Origin: Actinopolyspora biskrensis
GTDB taxonomy: Bacteria; Actinomycetota; Actinomycetes; Mycobacteriales; Pseudonocardiaceae
Assembly (NCBI RefSeq): GCF_013408175.1
Contig: NZ_JACBYW010000003.1
Coordinates: forward strand, 62,001 to 126,000
Reading direction: 5' to 3'
Length of the DNA: 64,000 nucleotides
In this document: positions 17,288 to 25,817 of the stretch, piece by piece
Layout: each line of letters begins with the position of its first letter
Numbering within the stretch: the stretch's first letter is position 1
Notes under the pieces: model-generated
Databases searched by the model: none
What the model was told of the DNA's origin: nothing
The model's input: only the letters and a program-made list of their open reading frames with translations
Program-made: the position numbers and the translations under genes

Positions 17288-18289
17288 ATGGACGGCACCA
17301 AACCGAACGGCTGGTCGGGAGAGCTCGACGACTCCCCCGAAGGTCCCCCCGGTCCACAGCGGGGCGCCCCGGAACGGCGGTGCGTCCGCCTCGCGGAGTG
17401 TCGCGCGGGAAGGGCGGGAGCACCGTCCGCCGGGGGACCCGACTCCGCTTCCGCGGAGGAGGACGACGTGCTGCAGAAGTTCGACCTCGGCATGGTCCCC
17501 GCCTCGGTGACCCCACCGCGCACCTGGCGACGAGCCGGGTGGTTCGCCGTGCTGTCCTCAGCCGCCACCCTCGGTGGGATCGTGCTCGCCACGGCCGCCC
17601 TCGCCCCGAAGGAACCGCCCCACCACACGGCCGAGGTACCGCACATGCCGCGCGGCCACGACTACCCCCGGCCCGCCGCGCTGAGCGATCCGAGCGCCCT
17701 GGGGAGATGCGTCCCAGGCCCCCCGCGACGAACACGGGGGAGTTCCGAGCCCTCCCCCGCGGAAACGACCACGTCACCGGAGAGCACGAACCTCCGGGCC
17801 CTCTCCCCCCGGAGCGGGGACCCGAACTCCCCTCCGGGGGAGGGTTCCGCGCCGCACTCAGCGGAAAGCGGGTCCCGGGCGCCGGAGCCACGACCGGAGC
17901 GGCAGGTGCCGACGAGCACGGGGAGCGCCAGCTCGCTCCCCACGACCTCGGAGTCCGTCACCGCACTGGCGGAACAGCAGTACGCCGGGACGACGAGCTG
18001 GTCACGGATGCGCGAACTCACCGAACGGTACTTCTCCGACATCGCGGCGGGGGAACTTCGCAACGCCCACGGCATGACGGGGGGACGACTGCGCCGCGCG
18101 GACTTCGCGGAATTCGCCGCTCCCTACGCGGACGCGGACCGGATCGAGGTCGTGGCGACCACCGCGGCCGTGGACAGCACGGTGACCGAACTGCGTCTCG
18201 AACGGAGCGGAGGAACCCGGACGCTCCACCGGAGGTTGAGGTTCGACGAGGAGCGGCACCGGGTGGTCGCCGACGTCCCCGCGAGTTAG
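17288..18289 (+). CDS. single-pass membrane protein with extracellular domain, unknown
   Basis: A 333-residue protein: acidic, disordered cytoplasmic part (about 1-65), the stretch KFDLGMVPASVTPPRTWRRA just before a membrane segment at about 80-100 (WFAVLSSAATLGGIVLATAAL), a long Ser/Thr/Pro-rich linker and a C-terminal folded domain of about 90 residues (MRELTERYFSDIAAGELRNA onward) that resembles NTF2-like lipoprotein domains. Downstream come a second single-pass protein and two receptor-type kinases whose own outer domains are of the same kind, so a shared envelope-sensing role is plausible but unproven. The start has only a weak GGAAAG 13 bases upstream. Confidence 0.6.
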   Translation: MDGTKPNGWSGELDDSPEGPPGPQRGAPERRCVRLAECRAGRAGAPSAGGPDSASAEEDDVLQKFDLGMVPASVTPPRTWRRAGWFAVLSSAATLGGIVLATAALAPKEPPHHTAEVPHMPRGHDYPRPAALSDPSALGRCVPGPPRRTRGSSEPSPAETTTSPESTNLRALSPRSGDPNSPPGEGSAPHSAESGSRAPEPRPERQVPTSTGSASSLPTTSESVTALAEQQYAGTTSWSRMRELTERYFSDIAAGELRNAHGMTGGRLRRADFAEFAAPYADADRIEVVATTAAVDSTVTELRLERSGGTRTLHRRLRFDEERHRVVADVPAS

Positions 18290-18362
18290 GCCCCGCGAAC
18301 CCGAGAACGGACCCGAGACGGGCCCTGACCGGCGACCCCATGACCGACGAGAGGACGAGGAC

Positions 18363-19076
18363 ATGCCGGGACCACCGGAGCCGGAAGCCGCGCAGCCCCC
18401 CGAGCGGCCTCACGAGGACGGGGCGGGCGGCCGGCCGGTGTCCGATGCGCGGTTCCCACGCTCGACGCGGGCAACGGCCGGGGCGCTGGCCGCGTTTCTC
18501 GCGCTGGGAGCCACCGGGGTCACCGGCACCGTGCTCTCCGACTCGCTCTCGCGCCCGCCGGGGCGGACCGCCCGGGTCGACGAGACGGCCCGGAGCGGGG
18601 TGGCCGGGTCCGCCGCTCTCCGGATCGACGTGTTGTTCGAGCGGGCGGGGTGGTCCCCACCACGCCTTCCGGCCGAGACGCCACGGCTGCCCGAGCTCTG
18701 GACGCGGACGGGGACCGAGGACTCCCCGGCGAATCCGTCGGCCGGAAGCATGCGGGGGGCCACCGGGGTGGTGCGTGATTTCTACCGGCTGCTGGGCACC
18801 GATCCCGCACGGGCGCTGAGCCTGGTCTCGACGAGTCTCACGGACCGCCAGCGCACCCGGATAGCACACGGCTGGCGTGCGCTGAGCTCGGTCAGGCCGC
18901 ACGAGATCGTCCCGACCAGGAACGGAGAAGTACTGGCCACTGTCGCGGCACGCGACGACGCGGGAACCAGCATCGCGCTGCGGTACTCGTTCTCGGTCAC
19001 CCGCGGCGACGACCCGCGGATCTCCCGGGTGAGACTGCGGGCGGCTCGACTGCAGCGCACCGATGAGCAGGGCTGA
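18363..19076 (+). CDS. single-pass membrane protein, unknown function
   Basis: A 237-residue protein with a Pro/Glu-rich cytoplasmic start, one membrane segment at about residues 36-56 (TAGALAAFLALGATGVTGTV), and an outer domain from about 125 (GVVRDFYRLLGTDPARALSL) to the end with the alternating pattern of an NTF2-like fold. ATG at 18363 is preceded by AGGACGAGGAC. It follows the similar single-pass gene by 73 bases on the same strand; both share the layout short cytoplasmic tail, one helix, outer domain. No family recognised. Confidence 0.65.
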   Translation: MPGPPEPEAAQPPERPHEDGAGGRPVSDARFPRSTRATAGALAAFLALGATGVTGTVLSDSLSRPPGRTARVDETARSGVAGSAALRIDVLFERAGWSPPRLPAETPRLPELWTRTGTEDSPANPSAGSMRGATGVVRDFYRLLGTDPARALSLVSTSLTDRQRTRIAHGWRALSSVRPHEIVPTRNGEVLATVAARDDAGTSIALRYSFSVTRGDDPRISRVRLRAARLQRTDEQG

Positions 19077-19575
19077 CCCGTCGAGCGAGGTCTCCGTCCC
19101 GCTGGTGTTTTCCGCTCTCCCCGCCGTGGGAGGCCGCTGAGCCGACCCCTCGCGGGCGGCGACCGCTTCACGCGCTTCCACCCCGGCGCACGCGGCTTTC
19201 ACGCACGAACACGGGACGGCTACCGCCAGAACACGTTCCGGCCGGTATTCTCACAACGATGCGGCAACGACCGCCACATCTCCGGTGCCTGCCGGTCCGG
19301 GACGAGTGGGTGGGATCCGCCGTCGACACGAGCGCAGCGATACCAGCCGTGCTCCACCGAATTCGAGAACTTCGGGCCGCGACCGGTTCCCCGTGGACTA
19401 AGCTGCCGCATCACGGGCGGTCGACTTCGGTAGCCGACCGGGCCCGCACAGTGAACGTGTACATGTCGGAGGGCCGCGCACGGCCCGCGAGAAATCCACC
19501 GATCCCGACGAACCACCGAACCGGCACCGCCGGCTAGGCAGGGAGTGGGACCGAGAGCAGTACGGGGAGACGTCG
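19077..19575 (+). other. gap before the tandem kinase genes
   Basis: About 500 bases. A 92-codon frame starts at ATG 19259, seven bases after TATTCT, and could be a leaderless peptide, but its composition (Arg, Pro, His, Thr) is unconvincing and I leave it uncalled. Other promoter-like words occur nearer the kinase start (ctaagct near 19400, tacatg near 19460). No repeat copy seen here. Confidence 0.35.
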
Positions 19576-21051
19576 GTGAGCGACGAAGGTCGCCTGGTCG
19601 CCGGACGCTACCGGGTGCAGCGGCGCATCGGCAGCGGCGCGATGGGTGTTGTGTGGGAGTGTGTCGACGAACGCCTGCAGCGCACGGTCGCGGTCAAGCA
19701 ACTGGTGATGCAACCCGGCCTGGAAGCGGCCGAGGCGGAAGAAGCACGGCAACGGGCGATGCGCGAGGGGCGCATAGCGGCGAGGCTCCAGCACCCGCAC
19801 GCGGTGTCCGTCTACGACGTGGCCGAGGAGGAGGGGCAGCCCGTCCTCGTGATGGAGTACCTGCCCTCCACCAGCCTGGCCGCGATGATGTCCGAAAGCG
19901 GTCCGCTGCCGCCACGTGAGGTCGCCCGCATAGGCGCCCAGGTGGCGGACGCCCTCGGTGCCGCGCACGCGGTCGGGGTGGTCCACAGGGACATAAAACC
20001 GGGGAACGTCCTCCTCGGCGAGGACGGCACGGTCAAGATCACGGACTTCGGCATCTCGCGGGCGCAGGGGGACATCTCGGTCACCCAGACCGGGATGCTG
20101 GCGGGCACGCCCGCTTACCTGTCCCCCGACGTCGCGTGCGGCAAGGAACCCAGCGGGGCTTCCGACGTGTTCTCCCTCGGGGCCACGCTCTACGCCGCCG
20201 TCGAGGGGCACCCGCCGTTCGGGCAGAGCGAGAACACCCTCGCGCTGCTGCACGCCGTGGCCGCGGGCAAGGTCGAGCCCCCGCAGCAGGCGGGCCCGAT
20301 GACCGACCCGCTCATGGCCATGCTGCAGGCCAACAACGAGGACCGCCCGGACATGGCCCAGGTCAGGCAGATGCTGCAGACCGTGTCCGAGGGGCAGGCG
20401 GTGACCTCGGTGCCGAGCAGACCCGTTCCCATCCCGCCCGCGATGTCCCCGGGCACGGCAGCGGCCACCGAAGCCGTGCCCGCGAACAACGACGGCGGGA
20501 CCATGGTCGCCGGTTCCTCCCAGGAGGACGACCTCTACAGCGGCGGCGACACCCGCGCGACCAACGCCTACCTCGGCTCGGACACCCGGGCGGACGCCGC
20601 GGTGAACAAGCGGCGCGGCAAGGGACCGCTGGTGGCCGTGGGCGTGCTGCTCGTCGCGGCCGTCGCGGCGGGGGTCCTGGTCGTGACCTCTTTGCTCGGC
20701 GACAACAGCGAGGGCGACCGGGTCACTCCCGCGGGTGAGGGGACCAGCAGCGAGCTCGCCCCCACGTCCACGACCACCTCGGAGCCGACCACCTCGCAGC
20801 AGCAGTGGGGCGACTACACCGAGGACGAGGACTACTACGAGACCACCCGGACGCAGGAGACCACGGAGGAAGAGGAGACCAGCACGACCACTTCGGTGCC
20901 GGAAACCTCCGAGTCGGACACCCCGACCGCCACCAGCGAGTCGGACGACACGGACACGACGACGACCACCACGGAGACGGATACGAGCACCACCGACGCC
21001 GCCGACGAGGGGACCGATTCCCTGAACGACGCAGGCTCCGGCACCGAGTGA
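19576..21051 (+). CDS. membrane Ser/Thr protein kinase with acidic outer tail
   Basis: A 491-residue PknB-type kinase. The N-terminal catalytic domain has the glycine loop GSGAMG (about residues 19-24), catalytic Lys41 in AVKQ, HRDIKPGN, DFG and an activation loop with several Thr. The usual APE Glu is replaced: the motif reads LSPDVA. After the kinase and a linker comes one membrane segment (about 352-375, VAVGVLLVAAVAAGVLVVT), then an outer tail of nearly only Thr, Ser, Glu and Asp. There are no PASTA repeats, so muropeptide sensing is not expected. GTG at 19576 follows GGGGAGAC. The next gene is a clear tandem duplicate. Confidence 0.92.
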   Translation: MSDEGRLVAGRYRVQRRIGSGAMGVVWECVDERLQRTVAVKQLVMQPGLEAAEAEEARQRAMREGRIAARLQHPHAVSVYDVAEEEGQPVLVMEYLPSTSLAAMMSESGPLPPREVARIGAQVADALGAAHAVGVVHRDIKPGNVLLGEDGTVKITDFGISRAQGDISVTQTGMLAGTPAYLSPDVACGKEPSGASDVFSLGATLYAAVEGHPPFGQSENTLALLHAVAAGKVEPPQQAGPMTDPLMAMLQANNEDRPDMAQVRQMLQTVSEGQAVTSVPSRPVPIPPAMSPGTAAATEAVPANNDGGTMVAGSSQEDDLYSGGDTRATNAYLGSDTRADAAVNKRRGKGPLVAVGVLLVAAVAAGVLVVTSLLGDNSEGDRVTPAGEGTSSELAPTSTTTSEPTTSQQQWGDYTEDEDYYETTRTQETTEEEETSTTTSVPETSESDTPTATSESDDTDTTTTTTETDTSTTDAADEGTDSLNDAGSGTE

Positions 21052-21182
21052 GCCGGTTCGCCAACCGCCTTGCGAGGGCTCGTCGTTCACGCAGTACGGT
21101 TGGAGCCGTCGTGTGACGCTGGCTCGTCCGCGGGCCCGCCCAGTCCATCCAGTCACCGACACCGCCAGTACCGGGGAGAGCT

Positions 21183-22820
21183 GTGAGCGACGAAGGTCGT
21201 CTGATCGCGGGACGCTACCGGCTGCACAAGAGCATCGGCAGCGGTGCGATGGGGGTGGTTTGGCGCGCGGTCGACGAGCGCCTGCAGCGCACCGTCGCGG
21301 TCAAGCAGTTGTTGCTGCAGCAGGGGCACACCGAGGCCGAAACCAGGGAAGCACGCGAGCGCTCGATGCGCGAGGGGCGCATCGCGGCCCGGCTGCAGCA
21401 CCAGAACGCCATCGCCGTTTTCGACGTGGCCGAGGAGGACGGGCAACCCGTCCTCGTGATGGAGTACCTCCCCTCCACCAGTCTGGCCTCGCGGATCTCC
21501 GACGGCGGGCTGCTGCCCCCGATCGAGGCCGCGGGCATCGGAGCACAGGTCGCCGGGGCGCTGGCGGCCGCGCACCTGGCCGGGATCGTGCACCGGGACC
21601 TGAAGCCGGGAAACATTCTGATCGGTGAGGACGGAACGTCCAAGATCACCGACTTCGGCATCTCGCGCGCCGTGGGGGACGTGGCCGTGACCAAGAGCGG
21701 GATCCTCGCCGGAACCCCGGCCTACCTCTCGCCCGAGGTGGCGCTGGGCAGGGATCCCGCTCCAGCCTCGGACGTGTTCTCCCTCGGTTCCACGCTCTAC
21801 GCCGCCATCGAGGGGCATCCGCCGTTCGGCGTGGACGACAACGCCATCAGCCTGCTCCACCGGGTTTCCCGCGGTCAGGTGGAGTACCCGCGCCACGCGG
21901 GACCGATGGCCCCCGCGCTGATGGAACTGCTGCGTGCCGACCCGGTGGAACGTCCCACCATGGCGCAGGCCAGGGACTTACTGCAGGCCGTGCACGACGG
22001 CAGACCCCTCCCCGGTGTCCAAGGCGGACCGCACCCCTCCGCACCACCCCACCCGGGCGTGAACCCCGCACCACCGCCTTCACCGGGGATGATGGGCCCC
22101 TCCGCTCCGCCAGGACCTTCGCAACAACCCCCCGCGGCGGCTCGACAGCAGCAGGCCACCGCAGCCGCCCCCGCCGCTTCTCCCGCCGTGGCGAGTCCAC
22201 CCACACGGGTGGGAGCCCCGACCCGCGGCGGAGCTGATTCCCCCCGGGTCAAGCGCGCGCTCATCGGATGGGCCATAGCCGTGCTGCTGGCTGCCGTGGT
22301 CGGGATACTGGTCGCCAACGCCGTCTCCTCGGATGGCGGGGGCGGTTCGCAGGCGGTTTCCGCCGGAACGCGGAGCACTTCCGTGAACGGCTCCGACTCG
22401 GCGGACGCAGCCGAATCCGCCACGAACGCGAGGACCACCACCGCCGAGGCCACGAACTCCACCGGGTCCGAGACCACCGGCAGTTCGCCGACCTCCTCGA
22501 CCTCGAAGTCCGTTTCGGACGACGACCTGGTCCGAACCGTCCGGAACTACTTCGCGAAGGTGACCGAGGACACCGACGCGGCGTGGAAGATGCTCGGCCC
22601 GGAGCTCAAGTCGGTGGGCAAGGACACCTACGAGGACTTCTGGGACTCCATCGAGGACGTGCGCGTCGTGAGCGGGCCACGGGTGGCCGATGAGAACAAG
22701 GTACGGGCCGTACTGCGTTACGAGCGGGACGACGGCGGGACCAGCACCGAGAAACACGTCCTCGGGATGATCGTCAGAGACGGAACGCCGCTGATCAACA
22801 CCGACAGCGGGGCCAGCTGA
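21183..22820 (+). CDS. membrane Ser/Thr protein kinase with NTF2-like outer domain
   Basis: A 545-residue paralogue of the preceding kinase; even the nucleotides before the start (ggggaga, then GTGAGCGACGAAGGTCG) are alike. The catalytic domain has GSGAMG, Lys in AVKQ, HRDLKPGN, DFG and an intact SPE. A Pro/Ala/Gln-rich linker leads to one membrane segment (about 359-380, IGWAIAVLLAAVVGILVANAV), a Ser/Thr linker and a folded outer domain of about 100 residues (SDDDLVRTVRNYFAKVTEDT onward) of the NTF2-like kind. So the pair keeps the kinase end but differs outside the membrane. GTG at 21183, 131 bases after its neighbour's stop, probably same transcript. Confidence 0.92.
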   Translation: MSDEGRLIAGRYRLHKSIGSGAMGVVWRAVDERLQRTVAVKQLLLQQGHTEAETREARERSMREGRIAARLQHQNAIAVFDVAEEDGQPVLVMEYLPSTSLASRISDGGLLPPIEAAGIGAQVAGALAAAHLAGIVHRDLKPGNILIGEDGTSKITDFGISRAVGDVAVTKSGILAGTPAYLSPEVALGRDPAPASDVFSLGSTLYAAIEGHPPFGVDDNAISLLHRVSRGQVEYPRHAGPMAPALMELLRADPVERPTMAQARDLLQAVHDGRPLPGVQGGPHPSAPPHPGVNPAPPPSPGMMGPSAPPGPSQQPPAAARQQQATAAAPAASPAVASPPTRVGAPTRGGADSPRVKRALIGWAIAVLLAAVVGILVANAVSSDGGGGSQAVSAGTRSTSVNGSDSADAAESATNARTTTAEATNSTGSETTGSSPTSSTSKSVSDDDLVRTVRNYFAKVTEDTDAAWKMLGPELKSVGKDTYEDFWDSIEDVRVVSGPRVADENKVRAVLRYERDDGGTSTEKHVLGMIVRDGTPLINTDSGAS

Positions 22821-22883
22821 GGGTCTCCGGCGGCCGGGCCGCTCGAGCGGGGAAGATCCGCGACCGCACCCGCGGGCAAGTGC

Positions 22884-23774
22884 TCAACCGGCCGCCTCGG
22901 AAAGCGCGTCCAGCAGAATCCGCGTGCTGGACAGCCGCGCCACCGACTCCCGCACCGCGACGTGGATCCGCCGAACCGGCTCCGGTTTGCGCAGCGAGCG
23001 CACCGCGACGTTCGGGTGGATCGGGTCCAGTCCGAGTCGCGGGATCAGCGACACCCCCAGCCCGGCGGCGACGAACCCCTGCGCGGACTGCGGACTGTCC
23101 GGTTCCAGCGTGACGTTGGGCGTGATCCCCGCGGCGGCGAAAGCGTCCTGGAGCGATTCGGCGCAGGGCCCCTCCGTGAGCGACTCCTGCACCCACGACT
23201 CCTCGGCGAGCCTGCCGAGGTCGACGGGGTCCTCCGCGCACAGCGGATGCCCTTCCGGAAGCACGAGCCGATAGGGATCGTCGACCAGGTGCGTCACGCG
23301 AACCCCGTTGAGCGAGGGAACCTCCCGGCCGACCACGAACACGCCCACATCGACGGCTCCCTCGACGAGCTGTTCCAGCAAGCCGTCCTCACGCATCCCC
23401 AGGTCGAGCCGCACGTCGGGGCAACGCGCGCGGAATCCGGCCACGGCAGGAGGTATCAGGGCGACACTCGCGCTCTGGAAGAAGCGGACCCGGAGCACCC
23501 CGGTACGTCCCGCCCGCCGTTCCGCCAGCTCCGCCTCGGTCTCCGTCAGGATCTCGGACAGCTTTCCCGCTCGCTCGGCGAGCATGGTGCCCGCCTCCGT
23601 GGGACGAAGCCCGCGCCCGGCCTTCTCGAACAACGGCAGGCCCGCCTCGCGCTCCAGAACGCCGAGCTGCTGGCTGATGGCCGACGGCGTGTAGCCGAGG
23701 TTGTCCGCCGCCGCGCTCACCGAACCGCTGTTGACCACCGCGCGCAGCACCTGCATTCGCCGGACATCCAACAC
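22884..23774 (-). CDS. LysR family transcriptional regulator
   Basis: A 296-residue regulator with an N-terminal winged HTH (QVLRAVVNSGSVSAAADNLG, then TPSAISQQLGVLEREAG, residues about 8-45) and a C-terminal substrate-binding fold. The open frame reaches far upstream, but GTG at 23774 (VLDVRRMQVLR) matches where family members start; the ribosome site is weak (GGGAT). It is divergent from an EamA transporter gene with about 120 bases between, the usual arrangement in which a LysR protein controls the neighbour. Inducer unknown. Confidence 0.9.
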   Translation of the reverse strand: MLDVRRMQVLRAVVNSGSVSAAADNLGYTPSAISQQLGVLEREAGLPLFEKAGRGLRPTEAGTMLAERAGKLSEILTETEAELAERRAGRTGVLRVRFFQSASVALIPPAVAGFRARCPDVRLDLGMREDGLLEQLVEGAVDVGVFVVGREVPSLNGVRVTHLVDDPYRLVLPEGHPLCAEDPVDLGRLAEESWVQESLTEGPCAESLQDAFAAAGITPNVTLEPDSPQSAQGFVAAGLGVSLIPRLGLDPIHPNVAVRSLRKPEPVRRIHVAVRESVARLSSTRILLDALSEAAG

Positions 23775-23897
23775 ATCCCGGACTTTACAGCAGAACTGAA
23801 AGATCAGTGAAGCAAAATCCACTTGTCCTAATCGGTAGAGGCCAGCATGGTGGTTCGCGGGCGGTGCCGCCCGGGAACCGCGATCGTGGAGGAGATC

Positions 23898-24860
23898 TTG
23901 AACAACCGCGCCAACTACGTGCGGCTGATCGTTCTCGCCCTGCTGTGGGGAGCGAGCTTTCTGTTCATCAAGGTGGGGCTGCAGGCGCTGTCCCCGACCC
24001 AGGTGGCGTTCGCGCGGATAGCTCTCGGCGCAGGGGTGCTGACAGCGCTGTGCGTGCTCAGCGGTGGGCGCCTGATCGGGTTCGGCTCGGCCGAAGCACG
24101 CGGCCTGTGGCGGACCATCGCCGTGGCCGCCGTGTTCGGCAACGTAGCGCCCTGGATCCTGTTCGGGATCGGTGAACGCACAGTGGACTCGGGGCTCACC
24201 GGCGTGCTCAACGCGACCACGCCACTGTGGACCGTCCTTTTCGGCTTGCTCTACGGAACGGAGCGCTCGCTGCCCGGAGCCCGGCTGCTCGGGCTGCTGG
24301 CCGGGTTCTCCGGGGTCGTGGTGATCCTGGCACCGTGGCAGGGTGCCGATGGCCTGCTCGGCTGGGGCGTGCTCGCCTGCCTCGCGGCGGCCGCCAGCTA
24401 CGGCGTCAGTTTCGTCTACATAGGTCGGAGCCTGAGCGGTCCCGGTCTGTCCGGGCGCCCGCTGTCCCCGCTCACGGTGGCCACCATGCAGATGACGGCC
24501 GCCACCGGGATCGCGCTGTTCACGCTGCCGGTGGGTGGGCTGGCGCCGATCGAGCCCGCCCCGCTGCCGCTGCTGGCGGTGGCGGCGCTCGGGGTGTTCG
24601 GCACCGGTCTCGCCTTCGCGCTGCACATCCGGATCATCTCCGACGAGGGGGCCACCACCGCCTCCACCGTGACCTACCTGATGCCCGCCGTCTCGGTGGT
24701 GCTCGGTTGGCTGGTCCTCGACGAGAGCTTCGGTCCCCGCGTGCTCGCCGGTATGGTCGTCGTACTGCTCGGGGTGGCGCTGAGCAGGACCAATGTCCGC
24801 GGCTCACGCGGGAGGACCCGCGCGGCCGACACCGAGCCGAGCGAACCCGCCCGCAGCTGA
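23898..24860 (+). CDS. EamA/RhaT family drug-metabolite transporter
   Basis: A ten-helix DMT-superfamily permease of about 320 residues. The first helix reads LIVLALLWGASFLFIKVGL, and the second EamA unit begins GLLGWGVLACLAAAASYGVSF and ends WLVLDESFGPRVLAGMVVVLLGV, the two-repeat signature. TTG at 23898 is taken as start because GGAGG precedes it by five bases; ATG at 23847 with AGAGG is the alternative and would add 17 residues. Divergent from the LysR gene, which probably regulates it. Likely exports a small metabolite; substrate cannot be told. Confidence 0.88.
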   Translation: MNNRANYVRLIVLALLWGASFLFIKVGLQALSPTQVAFARIALGAGVLTALCVLSGGRLIGFGSAEARGLWRTIAVAAVFGNVAPWILFGIGERTVDSGLTGVLNATTPLWTVLFGLLYGTERSLPGARLLGLLAGFSGVVVILAPWQGADGLLGWGVLACLAAAASYGVSFVYIGRSLSGPGLSGRPLSPLTVATMQMTAATGIALFTLPVGGLAPIEPAPLPLLAVAALGVFGTGLAFALHIRIISDEGATTASTVTYLMPAVSVVLGWLVLDESFGPRVLAGMVVVLLGVALSRTNVRGSRGRTRAADTEPSEPARS

Positions 24861-24904
24861 CCCGGTGAGCGTCATCGGTACCCGCCTCCCCTGCCCCCAC
24901 ACGC

Positions 24905-25095
24905 GAAACGTTCTCTCTGGAACGGCTCCAGTGACAGGCGCTCCCAGCAGAAGGGCCGCTACCCGATGGCCTCCCCCAGAGCGAGAACCCGCGAGAGGTT
25001 CCGCCACGCAACCGCCCACGACAAGCCAGTCCCCGAAAAGCCTCCACCCCAACGCGAGCGCTTTGAGCCCGAGCAATCGGCACCGCCGAAAGATC
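24905..25095 (+). repeat. structured intergenic repeat, copy 5 (truncated and permuted)
   Basis: The 3' half comes first: GGCC-GCTACCCGAT-GGCC with the apical core closed directly by a four-base stem, then GAGCGAGAACCCGCGAGAGG and GTTCCGCCACGCAACCGCCC. The 5' module follows it (CAACGCGAGCGCTTTGAGCC near 25050, then CAATCGGCACCGCCG). So two partial copies seem to lie in tandem, between convergent genes. Confidence 0.7.
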
Positions 25096-25099
25096 CCCT

Positions 25100-25804
25100 T
25101 CAAATTAGGCGGCGATCGGAGGCCCACTTGGACAGCTCGTACCGGTTCGACAGCTGCGTCTTGCGCAGGACGCTGGAAACGTGCGTTTCGACCGTCTTCA
25201 CCGAGATGAACAGCTCGGATCCGATCTCGCGGTAGGCGTAGCCGCGCGCGAGCAGCCGCAGCACCTCGCGTTCCCTGCGGGTCAGTTGATCCAGCTCGGG
25301 GTCCCCGACGGGGGCGGAGTTCGGCCCTTCCGCGAAGGCGTCCAGCACGAAGCCCGCCAACCGGGGTGAGAACACGGCGTCCCCGTCGGAGACCCGGCAG
25401 ATCGAGTCGGCCAGCTCCCGCCCGGAGATCGTTTTGGTGACGTAGCCGCGCGCACCACCGCGTATCGTCGTGATGACGTCCTCGGCCGCGTCGGAGACGG
25501 ACAGCGCGAGGAAAACCACTTCGGGGCACCGCTCGCGCACCCGTCGCAGCACCTCGGCACCACCGCCGTCCGGCATGTGCACGTCCAGCAGCACCACATC
25601 GGGACGCAGGTGTTCGATCCCGGCCACGGCCTCGGCCACCGAACCGGCTTCGCCGATCACCCGCACCCTCTCGTCGGCCGTGCCCAGTTCGGCGCGAACA
25701 CCGGTGCGGAACAGCGCGTGGTCGTCGACGATGTAGACCCGCACCGCGGACCGCTCCTGCTCCGTCTCCCGAAGTTCCGGGGATTCGTCGTGCTCTTCGG
25801 TCAT
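25100..25804 (-). CDS. NarL-type response regulator
   Basis: A 234-residue two-component regulator. The receiver has the acidic pocket VDDH (about residue 26), phospho-acceptor Asp in VVLLDVHMPDGG, and the Lys of YVTKTI; the C-terminal LuxR-type HTH reads TRREREVLRLLARGYAYREI then KTVETHVSSVLRKTQLSNRY. ATG at 25804 has AAGGAGC upstream. It starts 13 bases after the kinase gene's stop on the same strand, so the two form one operon and one phosphorelay. Confidence 0.95.
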   Translation of the reverse strand: MTEEHDESPELRETEQERSAVRVYIVDDHALFRTGVRAELGTADERVRVIGEAGSVAEAVAGIEHLRPDVVLLDVHMPDGGGAEVLRRVRERCPEVVFLALSVSDAAEDVITTIRGGARGYVTKTISGRELADSICRVSDGDAVFSPRLAGFVLDAFAEGPNSAPVGDPELDQLTRREREVLRLLARGYAYREIGSELFISVKTVETHVSSVLRKTQLSNRYELSKWASDRRLI

Positions 25805-25817
25805 GGCTCGAGCTCCT

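Noticed and set aside
19259-19537. A 92-codon frame with a -10-like box before its ATG
   Set aside because: Composition and lack of hydrophobic or domain pattern are unconvincing; mentioned only as part of the gap.
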